64,000 nt of DNA. It comes from Membranipora membranacea. Its lineage: Eukaryota; Bryozoa; Gymnolaemata; Cheilostomatida; Membraniporidae. This document shows, piece by piece, positions 35,576-47,895 of the stretch (positions are counted from its first letter, which is position 1; every line of letters begins with the position of its first letter). The translations under genes and the position numbers were made by a program. The notes under the pieces are model-generated. The model was not told where the DNA came from. It worked only from the letters and a program-made list of their open reading frames with translations, and did no database searches. The stretch covers positions 25,107,387 through 25,171,386 of the forward strand of contig OU612069.1 in assembly GCA_914767715.1 (NCBI GenBank), read 5' to 3'.

Positions 35576-38514
35576 GACCTATCAGCTACTGCCTCTGGTA
35601 TGGAAGCTATGGACTGGGATGAAGGCTGTAGAGAAATATAGGCCCAGAAAGAAAATTAGACAATAGGAGAGGAACAGAAGGGCTGCTGAGCATAAAAAGG
35701 AGGTTATAAAGGAACAAAAGTTAATTTGATGCTTGACAAGGTATCTTTGAAAACATTGCAAACATGGATTTGCCATTGACTGGATTGATTACCGGAAGCC
35801 TACAACTTAGTACCTCACACATGGATACTGAAGACTTCTGCCTGTCTACTAATGATAAATTCATTTGCATGGTTATTGGTGTATCTATAGAAGATTCTCA
35901 TGTTTAAAGCTGAGACATAATTGATGCCTCATGGTATTTAATACTGCATATTTGCCAGAAAATATTGATGCTTGTTTCTCCACAGTAAGCTGAAATTATG
36001 GCTACAAAGAAACACAGGTGTCCAAACAGTGCAGTATCAAAAAGGTTATGATACCAGAGTTGACCGATTTGGACATTTTATATACCGTTGGAAAGCTGAT
36101 GAGCTACTGATCGCTAATTGCTAATCAAAAACGTGATTGGATTACGTTGCGTATTTTATCGGAGAAATGAGGCCGAAAAGGCTGTTTTTAGCAAAGTGGA
36201 TGGCTGCGCTACATTGATTACTAGAAAGTTCAAAACAGGTTAACTTCATTTTTAGAGACATAGTTCATCCTAATTTTATGTTGAAAATAATATTTGATGA
36301 GCCCAAAGTGGCTTTTTACGTCACACCATAATGCGTGTGGTTTTTTAACTTTGATGATATTATGCGAAATTTTAAGCAATGTTTTGAATCAGATCGAATA
36401 AAAACGGGCCAAATTTTTGGTTTTTTTCCACTATATTGCTGTTTAAATGACACGCACCACCAATTTCAGCAGTATATCAAACGGTAGGTACGAAAAACCG
36501 AACCACGAACTCTCAAGCTACAAACCTTTAAAAAACCGAACCTTCAATGTTTCTGATAACATAATTTTGTCCAATGATAAGCTTCGTAACAAAATTGGAA
36601 CTTTGAAGAACAGGGTTATCCTCTCTTGCATTTAGGCAAATGGTAGGGTGACAACTCCCATCCCAGCAGAGAGTTTGGGACATAGTAGCAGCAGGGAGGG
36701 TGGGAGGGGAACAGGGAGGGGAGCAGGGAGTTTGTCCCCAACTGAACAAAGAAGGGGATTTCGTTCTAGAAAAGACACCAGGCAAGATCATGGCTTGAAC
36801 GATTTCCAGATTGAGACGGAGGTTCTAGAGAGCTGGGAGCCAACAAGTTCAAACTTAGTGATTATTACCACGGTGGTGGGACTGATCCTGGAAAATTGAG
36901 TGATTATGCATAAGTGGCGCTCGCAGTGATCCTTTTACTTATTAAATGATGCTTGCAAATACTCAGTTTATGTGAGTGATAATGTGATCCAAGCAGATAA
37001 TATATTATATGCGTATTTAAATAAAGGTAATGGTTCAGAGAAGAGACTGTTGATGGTGTTTATATGTGTATTCAATGAACCTATTTGTATATTATGGTAC
37101 CTGAAATAGCGGCAAAATGAGAGGCAGACACAAGGCCTGAGAGAATAGTAATGGCTCGGGTGGATTTTAACTGAAGTGTGAGCATTTGTGGCTGTGAATA
37201 CGCATGTGATGGTAGACCATTGGAGACATAAAGCAGTTCCTATCCAACCGTAGTGGCAATGTATGTTGTTAATGACAGTAAGCTAACTATCAAGCCTTCC
37301 AATGAACTCCCTCTTGGGTGGCTATAAAGCTGTCTCAAAGAAAGTATACATAAAGTCAAAAGTCTCAAAGACTGCAGGCCAGCACCATCTAACCTTGAAA
37401 GTGTTGGTAGAAGAGAAGTGCACTACCGAGGATCACTCAATAGCATGTGACATTTGATAATTAGTGTAGTATTTCGGTTACCTAAAGCAAAAATTCACAC
37501 CGGCAAAATTGAGCAACAGACAGCCATGTTACTGTTTCATTGTCAAAAAGATTGACAACCACAAAAGTCACATTTTCAGAATCCTCAGTTTCAGCTGATA
37601 GAAAGGGATCATTTCATTAACCTCAACCTGTCTGTCTTTTGTAATGGTTCTGACGGCCATGTTTATCTTATTTTGTAAACATTTTATAGAATTGATCGAT
37701 TTGTGTAAGCACCTGCATATTCTACCATGCACTTTGTAATTTAGATGTGCTATGCATATCTGGAAAAATTTAATCTATCTGCACCGGAATGTTTCACCTT
37801 ATATTCTTAAGGACAAGGTTTCAAAGATGTGGTTGTTGGATTGAAATCAATCCTAAACAAATTATCAACTTTCTGATTGCATCTTTAATCTTCTTGTTCC
37901 TCTGGTCTCCTCAAAAGACTCAAAAATCTATGGCTTTATTAAGAAGGGAATCAAATGACCTAATCCATGTCAAGGAATTCTACTGCATATAGTAATTAGA
38001 GTTATATTGATCTCAGAATCCAAGAAGAACACCAAACTGAAATGAAAAGTTAGCTGCTCTTTTATTAATACCACAATCAACGCCATTGATAATTGCTCTC
38101 ATCTTCGAACAGGACTGTGTGGAGAACTCTGGATGATCTCTCAAGAGCTCTGGTGACAGCTCCAGTCGATGAGATAGCAGAGGAAAGAAGTCAGAATCCC
38201 TCATTGTGTCAGCACAATACTAAAGACTGCAGCAAGCCGGCCACCAACTACTGTGTTAAATGTAAGCCAATCCTAGCCTAAGTGGAATTGCATGCATCCA
38301 ACGGTGGATAAAAAAAAAATGATAGAGGAAATCAAATAATCATGTGAGCTGTGTGAACCTCCCAACGAAAGAATATTACACAGCTCATTATCTTTTACTG
38401 AAATTGAGACTGCAGTCAGTTTGAAAATCAGTTCTTAAGATCAGTACCTAAAAATAACACTTATCCTTGTATCACTGTTTTGGGATGGATTATGATTATC
38501 TAAGCTATCTAAGA
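35576..38514. other. About 2.9 kb without a recognised gene
   Basis: 36660-36740 is a G/A-rich low-complexity tract (GGGAGG-type). 37600-37672 resembles 48365-48430 (AAGGGATCATTT, CCATGTTTA blocks), a dispersed repeat. Near 38206-38280 a short cysteine-rich reading frame is suggestive of a zinc-binding box but too short to call. Confidence 0.4.
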
Positions 38515-40158
38515 AACTACTACGCAAACGCAAAAGAGACTATGTCAACAATAAACTGAATCAGGTCACAACAAACAAAGCCTGGTGGAAGTCTCTGAAA
38601 GCTGTCGAAGGTCGAATTCCCGATGAAGTCAGCAGTCACCACCTAATCAATGATGAATGGATGAACACTGGTCAGCTAGTAGAACTGCTTAATGATCATT
38701 TTGTCAATGTTGGTGGAGAACGAGATCTGACAGCAGCGACTACCATTGTACCTCATAAATTGGAACCAGTGAGTATAGGCCAAGTCAGATCTATGTTGAA
38801 AAATGTCAATCCAAACAAGTCCACTAACTGTGAGGATTGGCCAGCATGGATCCCTTAAGCAGCCTGTGAAGACTTATGTGTACCTGTGACAGACATATAT
38901 AACTGCATGCTAGCTACCAACACATATCCTAATGTATGGAAAACAGCTGAGAATCCCTGAAAAACCTAGTGACTACCGTCCCATATCCTTACTTCACCAC
39001 CTGGGTAAAATAGCAGAGGAAGTCATCCTTCAGCGTTTGCAATCTTCATTAGGTGATAAGCTAGATAAGAACCAGTACGCCTACCAGCAAAATCTCAGCA
39101 CCACTGATGCCATTCTAGATGTTATCCATAACTGGTGCCTTGAACTGGATGACCTGAAGACCAGTCATGTTTCCAGTGCCTTTGTAGACATGTCAAAGGC
39201 ATTTGACAAATTGGATCCGAACATTCTTATGAATAAGCTCAAGGGTCTTCGTGTGGAAGACGGACTGATAGCCCTGATAGATAACTTTCTTACCAATCGT
39301 AAATGCTGTGTCAAGCTGAAAGAGAAATCTAAATACAGGGCCATAACCATGGGTGCCCCTCAAGGTACCAAACTAGGTCCATGGCTATGGTTGGTCTACG
39401 TCAACGACCTCTCAGCCAGTTGCAGTATTATGAAATATGCCGATGATGTGACACTTTACGCCCAATTCATGAAAAAGACCTCAAACGCGGAGAACTTCCA
39501 AGTCTCTCTTGACGAAGTCAACCAATGGGCGCAGGACAATAACATGCTGATCAATGCCAAGAAAACACAGCTCATTCAGTTCACCCTCCCAGAACCAAAA
39601 TATGCTGATCACTTTAGAATGAATGGTCAGCCTATAACCTCTGTAGAGTCGGCCAAACTGTTAGGTGTGACAATCGATAGACGTCTGACGTTTGGTGAGC
39701 ATATCGACAAAGTATGCTCAAACATGGATAGCCGTTTGTATGGTATGCGCGCTCTAAACCGCTTGGGTCTCAACCGTTAAGGGCTCATAACATATTATAC
39801 TGCAAATATCCGTTCTGCTCTAACCTATGCTTGACCAGTCTGGTCGTCGCTAATATCCGACAATCTAATGGATAAGGTTGTGCAAGTAGAACGAAAAGCT
39901 CTGAAGGTCATCTATCCCGATCTCAGCTATGACGCAGCTATCTGTGAGTGTGGTATGTCACCTATCAAGCTATTCATGCAAGACCAATGCCCTAAGCTGA
40001 TATTACGAATCCGTAAACAAGACACCCACCCACTAAACAAGCTGATCATCAGAAAGGAGAGCAGAAGTACCCGTGTATCTCGTGACATTCATATGCCTGT
40101 TTGCAGGACTACAAAACTGCAAAATAGCTTCTTTTATAATTTTTCTAAGGTGCTATAA
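38515..40158 (+). pseudogene. Non-LTR reverse transcriptase, long intact core, broken ends
   Basis: A 282-codon open frame (38932-39780) holds almost the whole RT palm: Tyr-Arg-Pro-Ile-Ser-Leu-Leu, Ala-Phe-Asp-Lys-Leu, Gly-Ala-Pro-Gly-type Gly-Ala-Pro-Gln-Gly-Thr, catalytic Lys-Tyr-Ala-Asp-Asp, and Leu-Leu-Gly-Val-Thr-Ile-Asp. Stops at 38856-38858, near 38960 and at 39778-39780 separate it from the linker (38520-38858) and from the C-terminal part (39868-40158), which otherwise continue the same protein. The youngest-looking LINE copy here. A different family from the 34080 relic, judging by the linker. Confidence 0.85.
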
Positions 40159-41756
40159 TGCCTTACTGTTTGTTCTTACTGACCTATATGATTTTATTAG
40201 AGCCCTGTCTTTTTTAATCTTGTAATTTCACTCCAGTGTACCACCCACAAATGGTTTTAGGAGGAAAAAATAATAAAGCTCAACATACATATATAGACTA
40301 ATGTTCAAGCATAATAACCTAGCATTATAATCATCCCCACATGATCCTAGATGTAATCACTCAGCTTTCTTTTCATATGGTAATACAGAAAATAGCTAAA
40401 ACTTGTAACCTGACTAAGCTCTTCACTAGTCGTTGTGCAGGGCACCAGTGCTGAGCCATTTCTGTGGCACTTTATTATTTACATCCAACTTTATTCATAG
40501 ATATTTTATAACGTCCAACATTATTATGACAGCACTATTCGGCGAGAAACATCTATATGCATAGTAAGTCATCTCTCTGTATTTTACTCCATGTATTTAA
40601 TGTGCTAGGTTGAAATTATTCCAGCTGTAAATTTACTATGATATTCATTGATTTGTCGATTGTATGTTATGCGAATCTTCCGAGTTTTATTATACATTCA
40701 CTTACCATAGCACGTTTGTTATAGGATGCCAGTAGCCCTCTTACCTCACCAACGCACTCGGCTAGTCGTCAACTCTGATATCGTAATGTTTAGCATCTAC
40801 TCTGATTATTTACAGAGCATAGTTAAGATATAAGTCTGGCGATGTGTTTCGCTTTTTATTAATTCACATTCTGTGTTTATATTGTATTCCATATGCCAAT
40901 CCACAATTTGATGTAAATATGATTGTTGACAGACATTACAATTTACTTGATAATTAATTAGGCTACTATTCTAAATAGATAATCGGGGCAGTCTTAGATA
41001 ACCTATCAGTAATTACTCAGCACTTGTCATTTTGTCATTCATTTAATTCCCTGGATTTATAATAGATGCTTCACAGTATGACTTTGAGAATTATCATACG
41101 CTATAATTCATGTCATTCAATGGTACATCAATGTAATACCGTACAATTTTGCATATTTGTTTTATCACTGATCACTTTGCTTTTATTCCAGGGCACAAAT
41201 AAATTTATGTGAAATCAAACTCATCCACACGTCACTGTAGCCACAAATCTAATGCACCAATACTAGAACAATCACTTATAACCTTTAAGCCAACCTGATG
41301 ATACAAAACCTCAATTTTCTCAGACAATTTAAAAGTTGCTTGTGTAACGCAGCATTTTAAACAGGGAGATAGCACTAGATGTAATATTCACAGACCAATC
41401 CCAATTTAAAACCTGATTTCAAATTTTTTAGAAAAGCTCCTCTCGGCGCAATTCTGAGACTTTTTTGAAGTGCAAAACTTTACTCACAAGTTACAGTTAC
41501 AAGTTGGTATCAAAGTACAACTGACCAAGGAGTTAGAGACAATAGCCGCTAAGTCCTTGATCTGACACAATCAACATTATTATGGAGCAACTTGACAAAA
41601 ATGATGAAGGATGTGTACTGGACATACAACAATTAAATGAGATGAATAAAAACCTTTGATCAATAATATTAATGTAACACAGACTCTGTGTCGCAGAAGG
41701 GAGATCAAAGTGATGGAAGGTTGGTCAGGAGTACTGATGAACCAATGGAATAGTAG
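40159..41756. other. AT-rich stretch, nothing recognised
   Basis: The first part may be the 3' tail of the LINE at 38515. No gene, RNA or repeat could be supported. Confidence 0.45.
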
Positions 41757-41925
41757 GCTCAGTCGGTTGGAGCGCCAGTCTTCAGGATGCGGATTTTGAA
41801 GGCGGGGGGTTCAACTCTCACTGCAGTTGACCAACTACTGGGAGTCGTTGGACCCCCAATTGTTATAGTGCTAGCTTGCAAACTGAGAGCAAATTGGCAT
41901 AAACCCTGTGGCTTCGTTCTTGAGG
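41757..41925 (+). mobile_element. tRNA-derived SINE, family 1, plus copy
   Basis: GTAGGCTCAGTCGGTTGGAG (A box) and GGGGGTTCAACTCTCACTGC (B box) are spaced as in a tRNA. They are followed by GGACCCCCAATTG and TGCAAACTGAGAGCAAATTGG, which match the minus copy at 26490. The 3' limit is approximate. Confidence 0.75.
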
Positions 41926-43009
41926 CATCCATTATTTCTCGCCCATTTTTAGGAATATGGTGAATGTCTAAACCTCGTGATTTTAACAAACATTTCTCTA
42001 GCAAACTGGTGGTGAATGCTGTCATAAGTAAGGTTATGAGCAGTAGTGGGGAAAAAAACCAAAACACGAGACACTGAGGAAAATCCAACAGTGGCAGAAA
42101 ACCTAAAACAACCAGACAAGACTCAAGTAGCGAGGAAGGCATTGACAGGAGCAGTGAGTCCAACATAAGGGTAGAAAGGACAACCAAGGTGAATCCGTTG
42201 TGACCTATATAGGGTCACGACATGGACCTATCTATCATTTTCATGAATTCAGATTTAGGATTGAGAGCCACCTGTCACAACAAACACAAATCTTGTTGTT
42301 AGCTGGACCAAGGATTAGTCCTTTGTTTGACTTTTTAATTCTTTTTCTGATTTGATGTGACTCCCTGATCATTTGCCATGGAATACTGTTTATAAAACTT
42401 TGAGATGGTAAAGTTTTGAGCACCACTAATACCAGTCCTGCAGAGCTCAGGTCAGATTACTTTTTCATTTATATTAGTGAATGTTTTTGTTGGCAGTTCA
42501 TTGCTGAAAAAAACATGTGGCAAATGCGCCAGGCAACACTCAGAGTATGACCCCAGATGATAGTTGGGGCGGCAACTGGTAACTTGTACATCCTATTTGT
42601 AACTGATCACTAAACAAAACACCACTGTCCATAATACTGAACAGTATAAATAGGTTGTGAAAATAGAAACTGGTTTAGATGGTTCGTCATTTGATGGCCA
42701 GACCAACATCCAAATTCAGATGGTAGTTGAATTGGCAAAATGTAAGTTCAAAGGGATGAGTATAACAAATAGTCAGATAAGGACCATGGCAACCATGACA
42801 GTGCAATGTGGTACAACTACTAACATGTTGAGTCATGAACCTGGGTGTGACACATACATTGTATGCGAGAACTATTACCACTACTATATTTTTTAAATCA
42901 CCACAGATGTCTGTAAGGAATTAAGCACTGAACAAGTATGGTATAACCTCAAATATTGAATAATTCAAGTAGCCCATTCCAATATCCTGTACAAATATCG
43001 AAAGAAAAA
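41926..43009. other. No gene recognised
   Basis: Includes a 142-codon minus open frame overlapping the SINE (41759-42187) without a recognisable domain, and a 79-codon plus frame at 42657. Neither is supported as a gene. Confidence 0.4.
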
Positions 43010-44030
43010 ATCAGGATTTGGAAATCCCAAAAAACTAAAAGGGAGATTAGAAAAAGAAAAGACATCCACCTAGCTTGCCTTAAAGTTAGAACCATGCTCA
43101 ACTTTTTCAAACATGCCACCTAGTCCTGGTACTGCAAGAAACTGTGTAACTGGGACTATAATACTTTCATAAATCAACACATATACAATACCTTAGAGCA
43201 GGGCAATTCCAAACCTCTTTATATTAATAGGGGGAGACCAAATACTGTATGCCAACTAGACACCATCTCACTAAACAACCACAGCGCAATCTCCTTTGCT
43301 TCACTGTTGACTAATGGCGATGGAAATGTCCCTCCATGCAACGTTCCTCAACCAGAATCATATCCTATACAGTTAGATCCTTGAGGTGTCCTATCACAGC
43401 TAACCAAACTTGATCCACAAAAAGGCGCTGGCCCGAATGAGCATTCCCCTGCACTTCTCAAATATCTAGCATAGTATAGATATGAGCCCCTAACAAAGGA
43501 TTTTCAGTATTTTCACGTTACTTCTCAGACACCATAAGACTGGAAAACTGCCAAATTAGTAACAATCTTTATGAAAGGAAGTTGTAAAGACCGACTGAAT
43601 TAAAGGCCAAATATCACTCACTTCTATAATATCGAAAGACTTTTGAGCATATCGTATGACATAATATTAAATGTTTCCTAGAATCGAATGACCTGTTTTA
43701 CCAAAAACAACATGGTTTCAGGACAAATCATTGCTACGATGCTCAGATGTTAAATACTGTGAGGGTAATTTGTAGATTACTTTGACAAAATTATGCCTGT
43801 TGATCTGGCTGTCTTATACTTTTCAAAGGCCTTTGATGATGTGTCTCACCAAAACTACTGGTTAAGCTACTGAATATTGAATGAATTGAATTTTTTCATG
43901 GCTCTAACAGCCGCATTTTTTTAGTTTGTGTCAATAATGTCAAATCGGTCACTAGAAATGTGACCTCAGGAGTGCCCCCAGCCGGCACAACTGTATCTAA
44001 ACTATGTTGGAAAGATGTTTACCGTAGAGG
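43010..44030 (+). pseudogene. Heavily decayed non-LTR retrotransposon relic
   Basis: Frames are shattered but several motifs lie in order: Leu-Asp-Pro-Gln-Lys-Gly-Ala-Gly-Pro-Asn-Glu near 43410, Gln-His-Gly-Phe-Arg near 43705, and Asp-Leu-Ala-Val-Leu-Tyr-Phe-Ser-Lys-Ala-Phe-Asp near 43805. These are the linker and RT finger/palm motifs of a CR1/jockey-like polymerase. The YxDD half was not found. Confidence 0.7.
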
Positions 44031-47000
44031 CTGAACTACGTCTGCCTAATGTGGCAATCTGTCACGCTATTATATGTTGGAATGGTGCATTTTAGTAGAC
44101 ATTGTTACGATATATAAACTGCCTCTGCTACACATCTAACTAGAGGCTTGTATATATAGTAACCATGCCTTTTTTTGACAGCAAATTTATACACAATATA
44201 TCATACCTCAGTATATATTTCATTTAATTACGATTTATTAGATTTAATATCAATAAGCATTTAGGAGGGTGATTCAGTCCACTGTGGATGTTGAGTAGTA
44301 GGCCCATTAGACCATTGGACTTCCACTAGTGTAGGGTAAGTCATTGAGTAATTTTCAGTGTAACTCTTGAAACATATTACGAATACAATCTGGTTCAATT
44401 TTATTCGCAAAAAACATTAAGTGGTGCTTAATGCAGGTAATTTAAACCCCGGCTATATATTAACCTATTTCAAAATACTGACATGTATTAATGTTTCAAA
44501 GTTATTGAATAATGGTTTATTTAAATAATTTTATTGCACTGTTGTGGTGTCACAAGGGCTTACCAAACGTTAGCAGCTTACCAGGGGAGATAAATGCAAG
44601 TAATGTATACAAATTCAACAGATACGCAGTCATAAACGCATCGTTCCCATGCAGTTTAGAGACTAGATTTGATTTTGAGAAAATGGAATACAACAGTGCA
44701 AAACAGAATTGCACACAATTTGAAGCAACACAGAGTGTTAGCAAACAAATGGCAAAGCATTTTATCACATATGATGCCAGTATTCTTGCAAATTACTCTC
44801 TAGTAAAGTAGCTGCAGTTACTGCGCAGTTACCATATTGGAAAAAACTGTGTTGCTTTATATGCACCATTTATGCATCTACAAGATATTGAATGTTAAAC
44901 GTGTACAATGCAACACAGAAACCATCCAATTGCGACATTGGAAACATGTTGCCGCATACAATGTGCCCGCTGGGCCCAAGGGCAGTGTACTAAAACATAA
45001 GCGTGTCAGTTTAAAAATGTGCTTTTGGGTTTTAGACAAAAATTGATGCTGTGCCAAAAATCAATGCAGTATGGAATGAAAAAACCACACTGTGAAGAAA
45101 ATGGTGAAAGCTGTTAATTTCAGAGTCATTGTGTCAAATGGTATGTTGACATATCCTCTGACTGTGCAAAAATGGATCAGCTCAAGAAGAGCGAAGTTGA
45201 ACGGTTTGACCCGAAATAAAAACTAACGCAATGTGTTCACTACCTGGCCATGTCTCAGGGAAATAAGTTATGTAAGCATGATCATTTTGCAGCTGACTTG
45301 TTGGCTGCTTATATTTAACTGCTGTCCCAACTAGCTATTCTTATAATTTAAACAAGAATATAAAAATCTGCTGATTCAAGCATCGATGTAGTAGATGAGT
45401 AAAGCCTTGAAACAACAGCACTTCTTACTACATTGTGAAGGTATTTAATTTTAGCTTACACTGGAGTGGGTCTCTGTTATGAGAGCTTACTATATACAGG
45501 TACCAAAACAAGGAGATGGCCGAGATCACAGCAAACCTTTCTAAGGTGATCAAATCTTTTGTTTTGTCCAACATATGTCAGAATTCAAAGAGTCAAACAA
45601 GCAGTTGCTGCTTGAAATCAAGCAATACGACCCATCCCAACGCCTACCCGATCGGTCATGGAACGGAATTGCAAATACCCAGGCATATAATGTAGCCAAT
45701 AATGGTGGCCTATCTAGGGCTAGTGCTGCAAGGAAGCCTGACCCAAGTTTAATAATATATGGTATATCATAAATCCAGCAGTTGTGTGCGGACAATATGA
45801 TGTTAAGATGCTCCATCTATCAGAGTGACCTGCGTAATGTCTAGTAATGTTATGTAAGTGAAATTTAACTCTTTCAAGGGTGTTAACTCCCTCAAAGTTA
45901 GATGGTCAGATGCTAAGCTTTTTAAGAATGAGGAAGCGCTAAACCAAGATTGGGAACTTGAATCTTTAGAATTACCTGATAAAAAAGGCAGATCCACTAA
46001 TATTGCTCACTTAATGCAGGGTTTAATTAAGAAGATTGTCCCTTTTGAAAAAAAAGTTAGGTCGGTCTAGCAGTTTCTGGAAAAAACCTGTGCTTCGGTC
46101 TGGTGACACAAGAAAAAGCGCAACGAAGACGCAACATGTAATCTTGGAGGCAACTCAAACACTGATACAAAAAATCATATTACTTACAGGTTCAACTCAA
46201 TTCAAGAAAGTAACATTCTTTTCAATATCCTGAATAAGGTCAGCAAAATTTCACATAGAGGATTTTGAGTGATGGGCAGTCGCAACCCATATGTTTTATA
46301 TATCTCATCATAATATTGTCTCACCTCAAAATTCATATCCGATTTAATTAGTTTGTCTGCTACTGCTACTGCTAAAATATAAGTTTCGATTTAAATATTT
46401 TTCCGCATGTGCAAGGCTTAGAAATGATCCTTTCTTAACAGTTTGGAGTTGTTATATGGCAGAGTTTGTCTCAAAAAACATACATCAATTCCTAAGTTCC
46501 AAAGAGTGCAAGCCAGTGTCATTATTGGGCACCATCAAATCAGAATTTTAAAATCTAGTTGATACCTGAAGTATCCATGTTACTGGAATTTTATTAGCTT
46601 ATCCTCCCTGGCCGCATATATTCGATCATGTGTAGCCTTTTCCATCAAACATTATGCCAAAATTTATGTATTATGCTTAATTGAATATTTGATGCAACGT
46701 ATGTTTTTTTTAAAAGCTATGCTCATGTTTATAGTTTGATTTGATTTAATATAGATGATTCTCAGAAAGCTCTATACACTGGTCGGGGTCAAGAAAGAAC
46801 GACTCACCGCTACCTTGAACCTCACTAATACAATGCTCCTCACTACTCGTTGATAAGGATAACAGCCAACTAACAGATACTCTCAGCTCACTAAATCTCC
46901 TAAGCATTGCACTACATTTTTGACACCTCTTTTTAAGCCTTAAGACTATGTTTTGGACTGTAGGCACTCTCTGAAGTTCTAGATTTTCAACACTGTTTTG

Positions 47001-47854
47001 AACTCAATCCCTAAGTTGGCATTAGCTTTTCTAACATGCCGGGATTTACTTGTCCTCCAATTATATATATAACATAAAACATGTTGCAAAACTAGATATT
47101 TATACATTTCTCTCACATTGATCATGAGACAAAACCATACCAATAGAACCACAACAGCGATCCTTGCGTCTTGGCCTACAACTAACTCAACTTGTATAAT
47201 GAAATAGAACTCCCTTTATACCCTGATTAAAGCGTCATGAGCAAAAATTGTTGTCACCCATGCTTTACCAACTCAAAAACATGTTCATTACATGAAAAAG
47301 CTCAACAATGTTATGGATTATGATCTGCTAGAGAAGAAGTGTCAACCAACCTAAGCAGACATATCCAAATCCTAACAACAGGTGCTTGCAATGCAAGTGA
47401 AAATAGTTGTTCATCAAATTGGTCTGCACTGAATCTAGCTAAGATATCCCAGTAGAATTTTGGTGATCACTCCCTGATATCACTAGTGACATAGGCTTAT
47501 GTACAGTTTAATTGGTACTTCAATCACACATAGTTGACACCACCATCTGTAGTAGTAACTGTGCAAAATCAATCTGAGTTGGGCCTACTACTATGCAAGT
47601 TGATGTTCAATCTTATATGAAATTAGAGAGGTCATCACTTGAGTACATATAAATGATGAAATAGTGTGCAAATGTTGTCCATCATGCTCTAATTTTGTAC
47701 CAACACAGACAGCTATGGCCTTACCATGCTCAGTGATGAATGGTATGAGGATACAGGTGTCATTTACACTAAAAATCCATCAGCAACTACACAACAAAAA
47801 TCATCGCTTGACTTAAACCATTTTCTGTGGAGATATTTAGAGTTTGGTATGACA
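44031..47854. other. Long stretch without a supported gene
   Basis: At 45500-46250 there are overlapping plus-strand frames encoding Lys/Glu-rich peptides (45575-45772, 45858-46070, 46036-46233) that could be pieces of one decayed coding sequence, perhaps a retroelement gag, but no domain is recognised. A 99-codon frame at 44512-44811 is Asn-rich with no recognised motif. Confidence 0.35.
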
Positions 47855-47895
47855 TCTGTGATTGGTCTAATTTTGAAAGTTAGACCAATCACAGA
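47855..47895. repeat. Perfect hairpin, 16-bp arms, 9-nt loop
   Basis: TCTGTGATTGGTCTAA (47855-47870) pairs exactly with TTAGACCAATCACAGA (47880-47895). Confidence 0.95.

Noticed and set aside
38206-38280. B-box-type zinc finger from a cysteine/histidine cluster
   Set aside because: Too short, spacing does not match the family, and a stop interrupts it.
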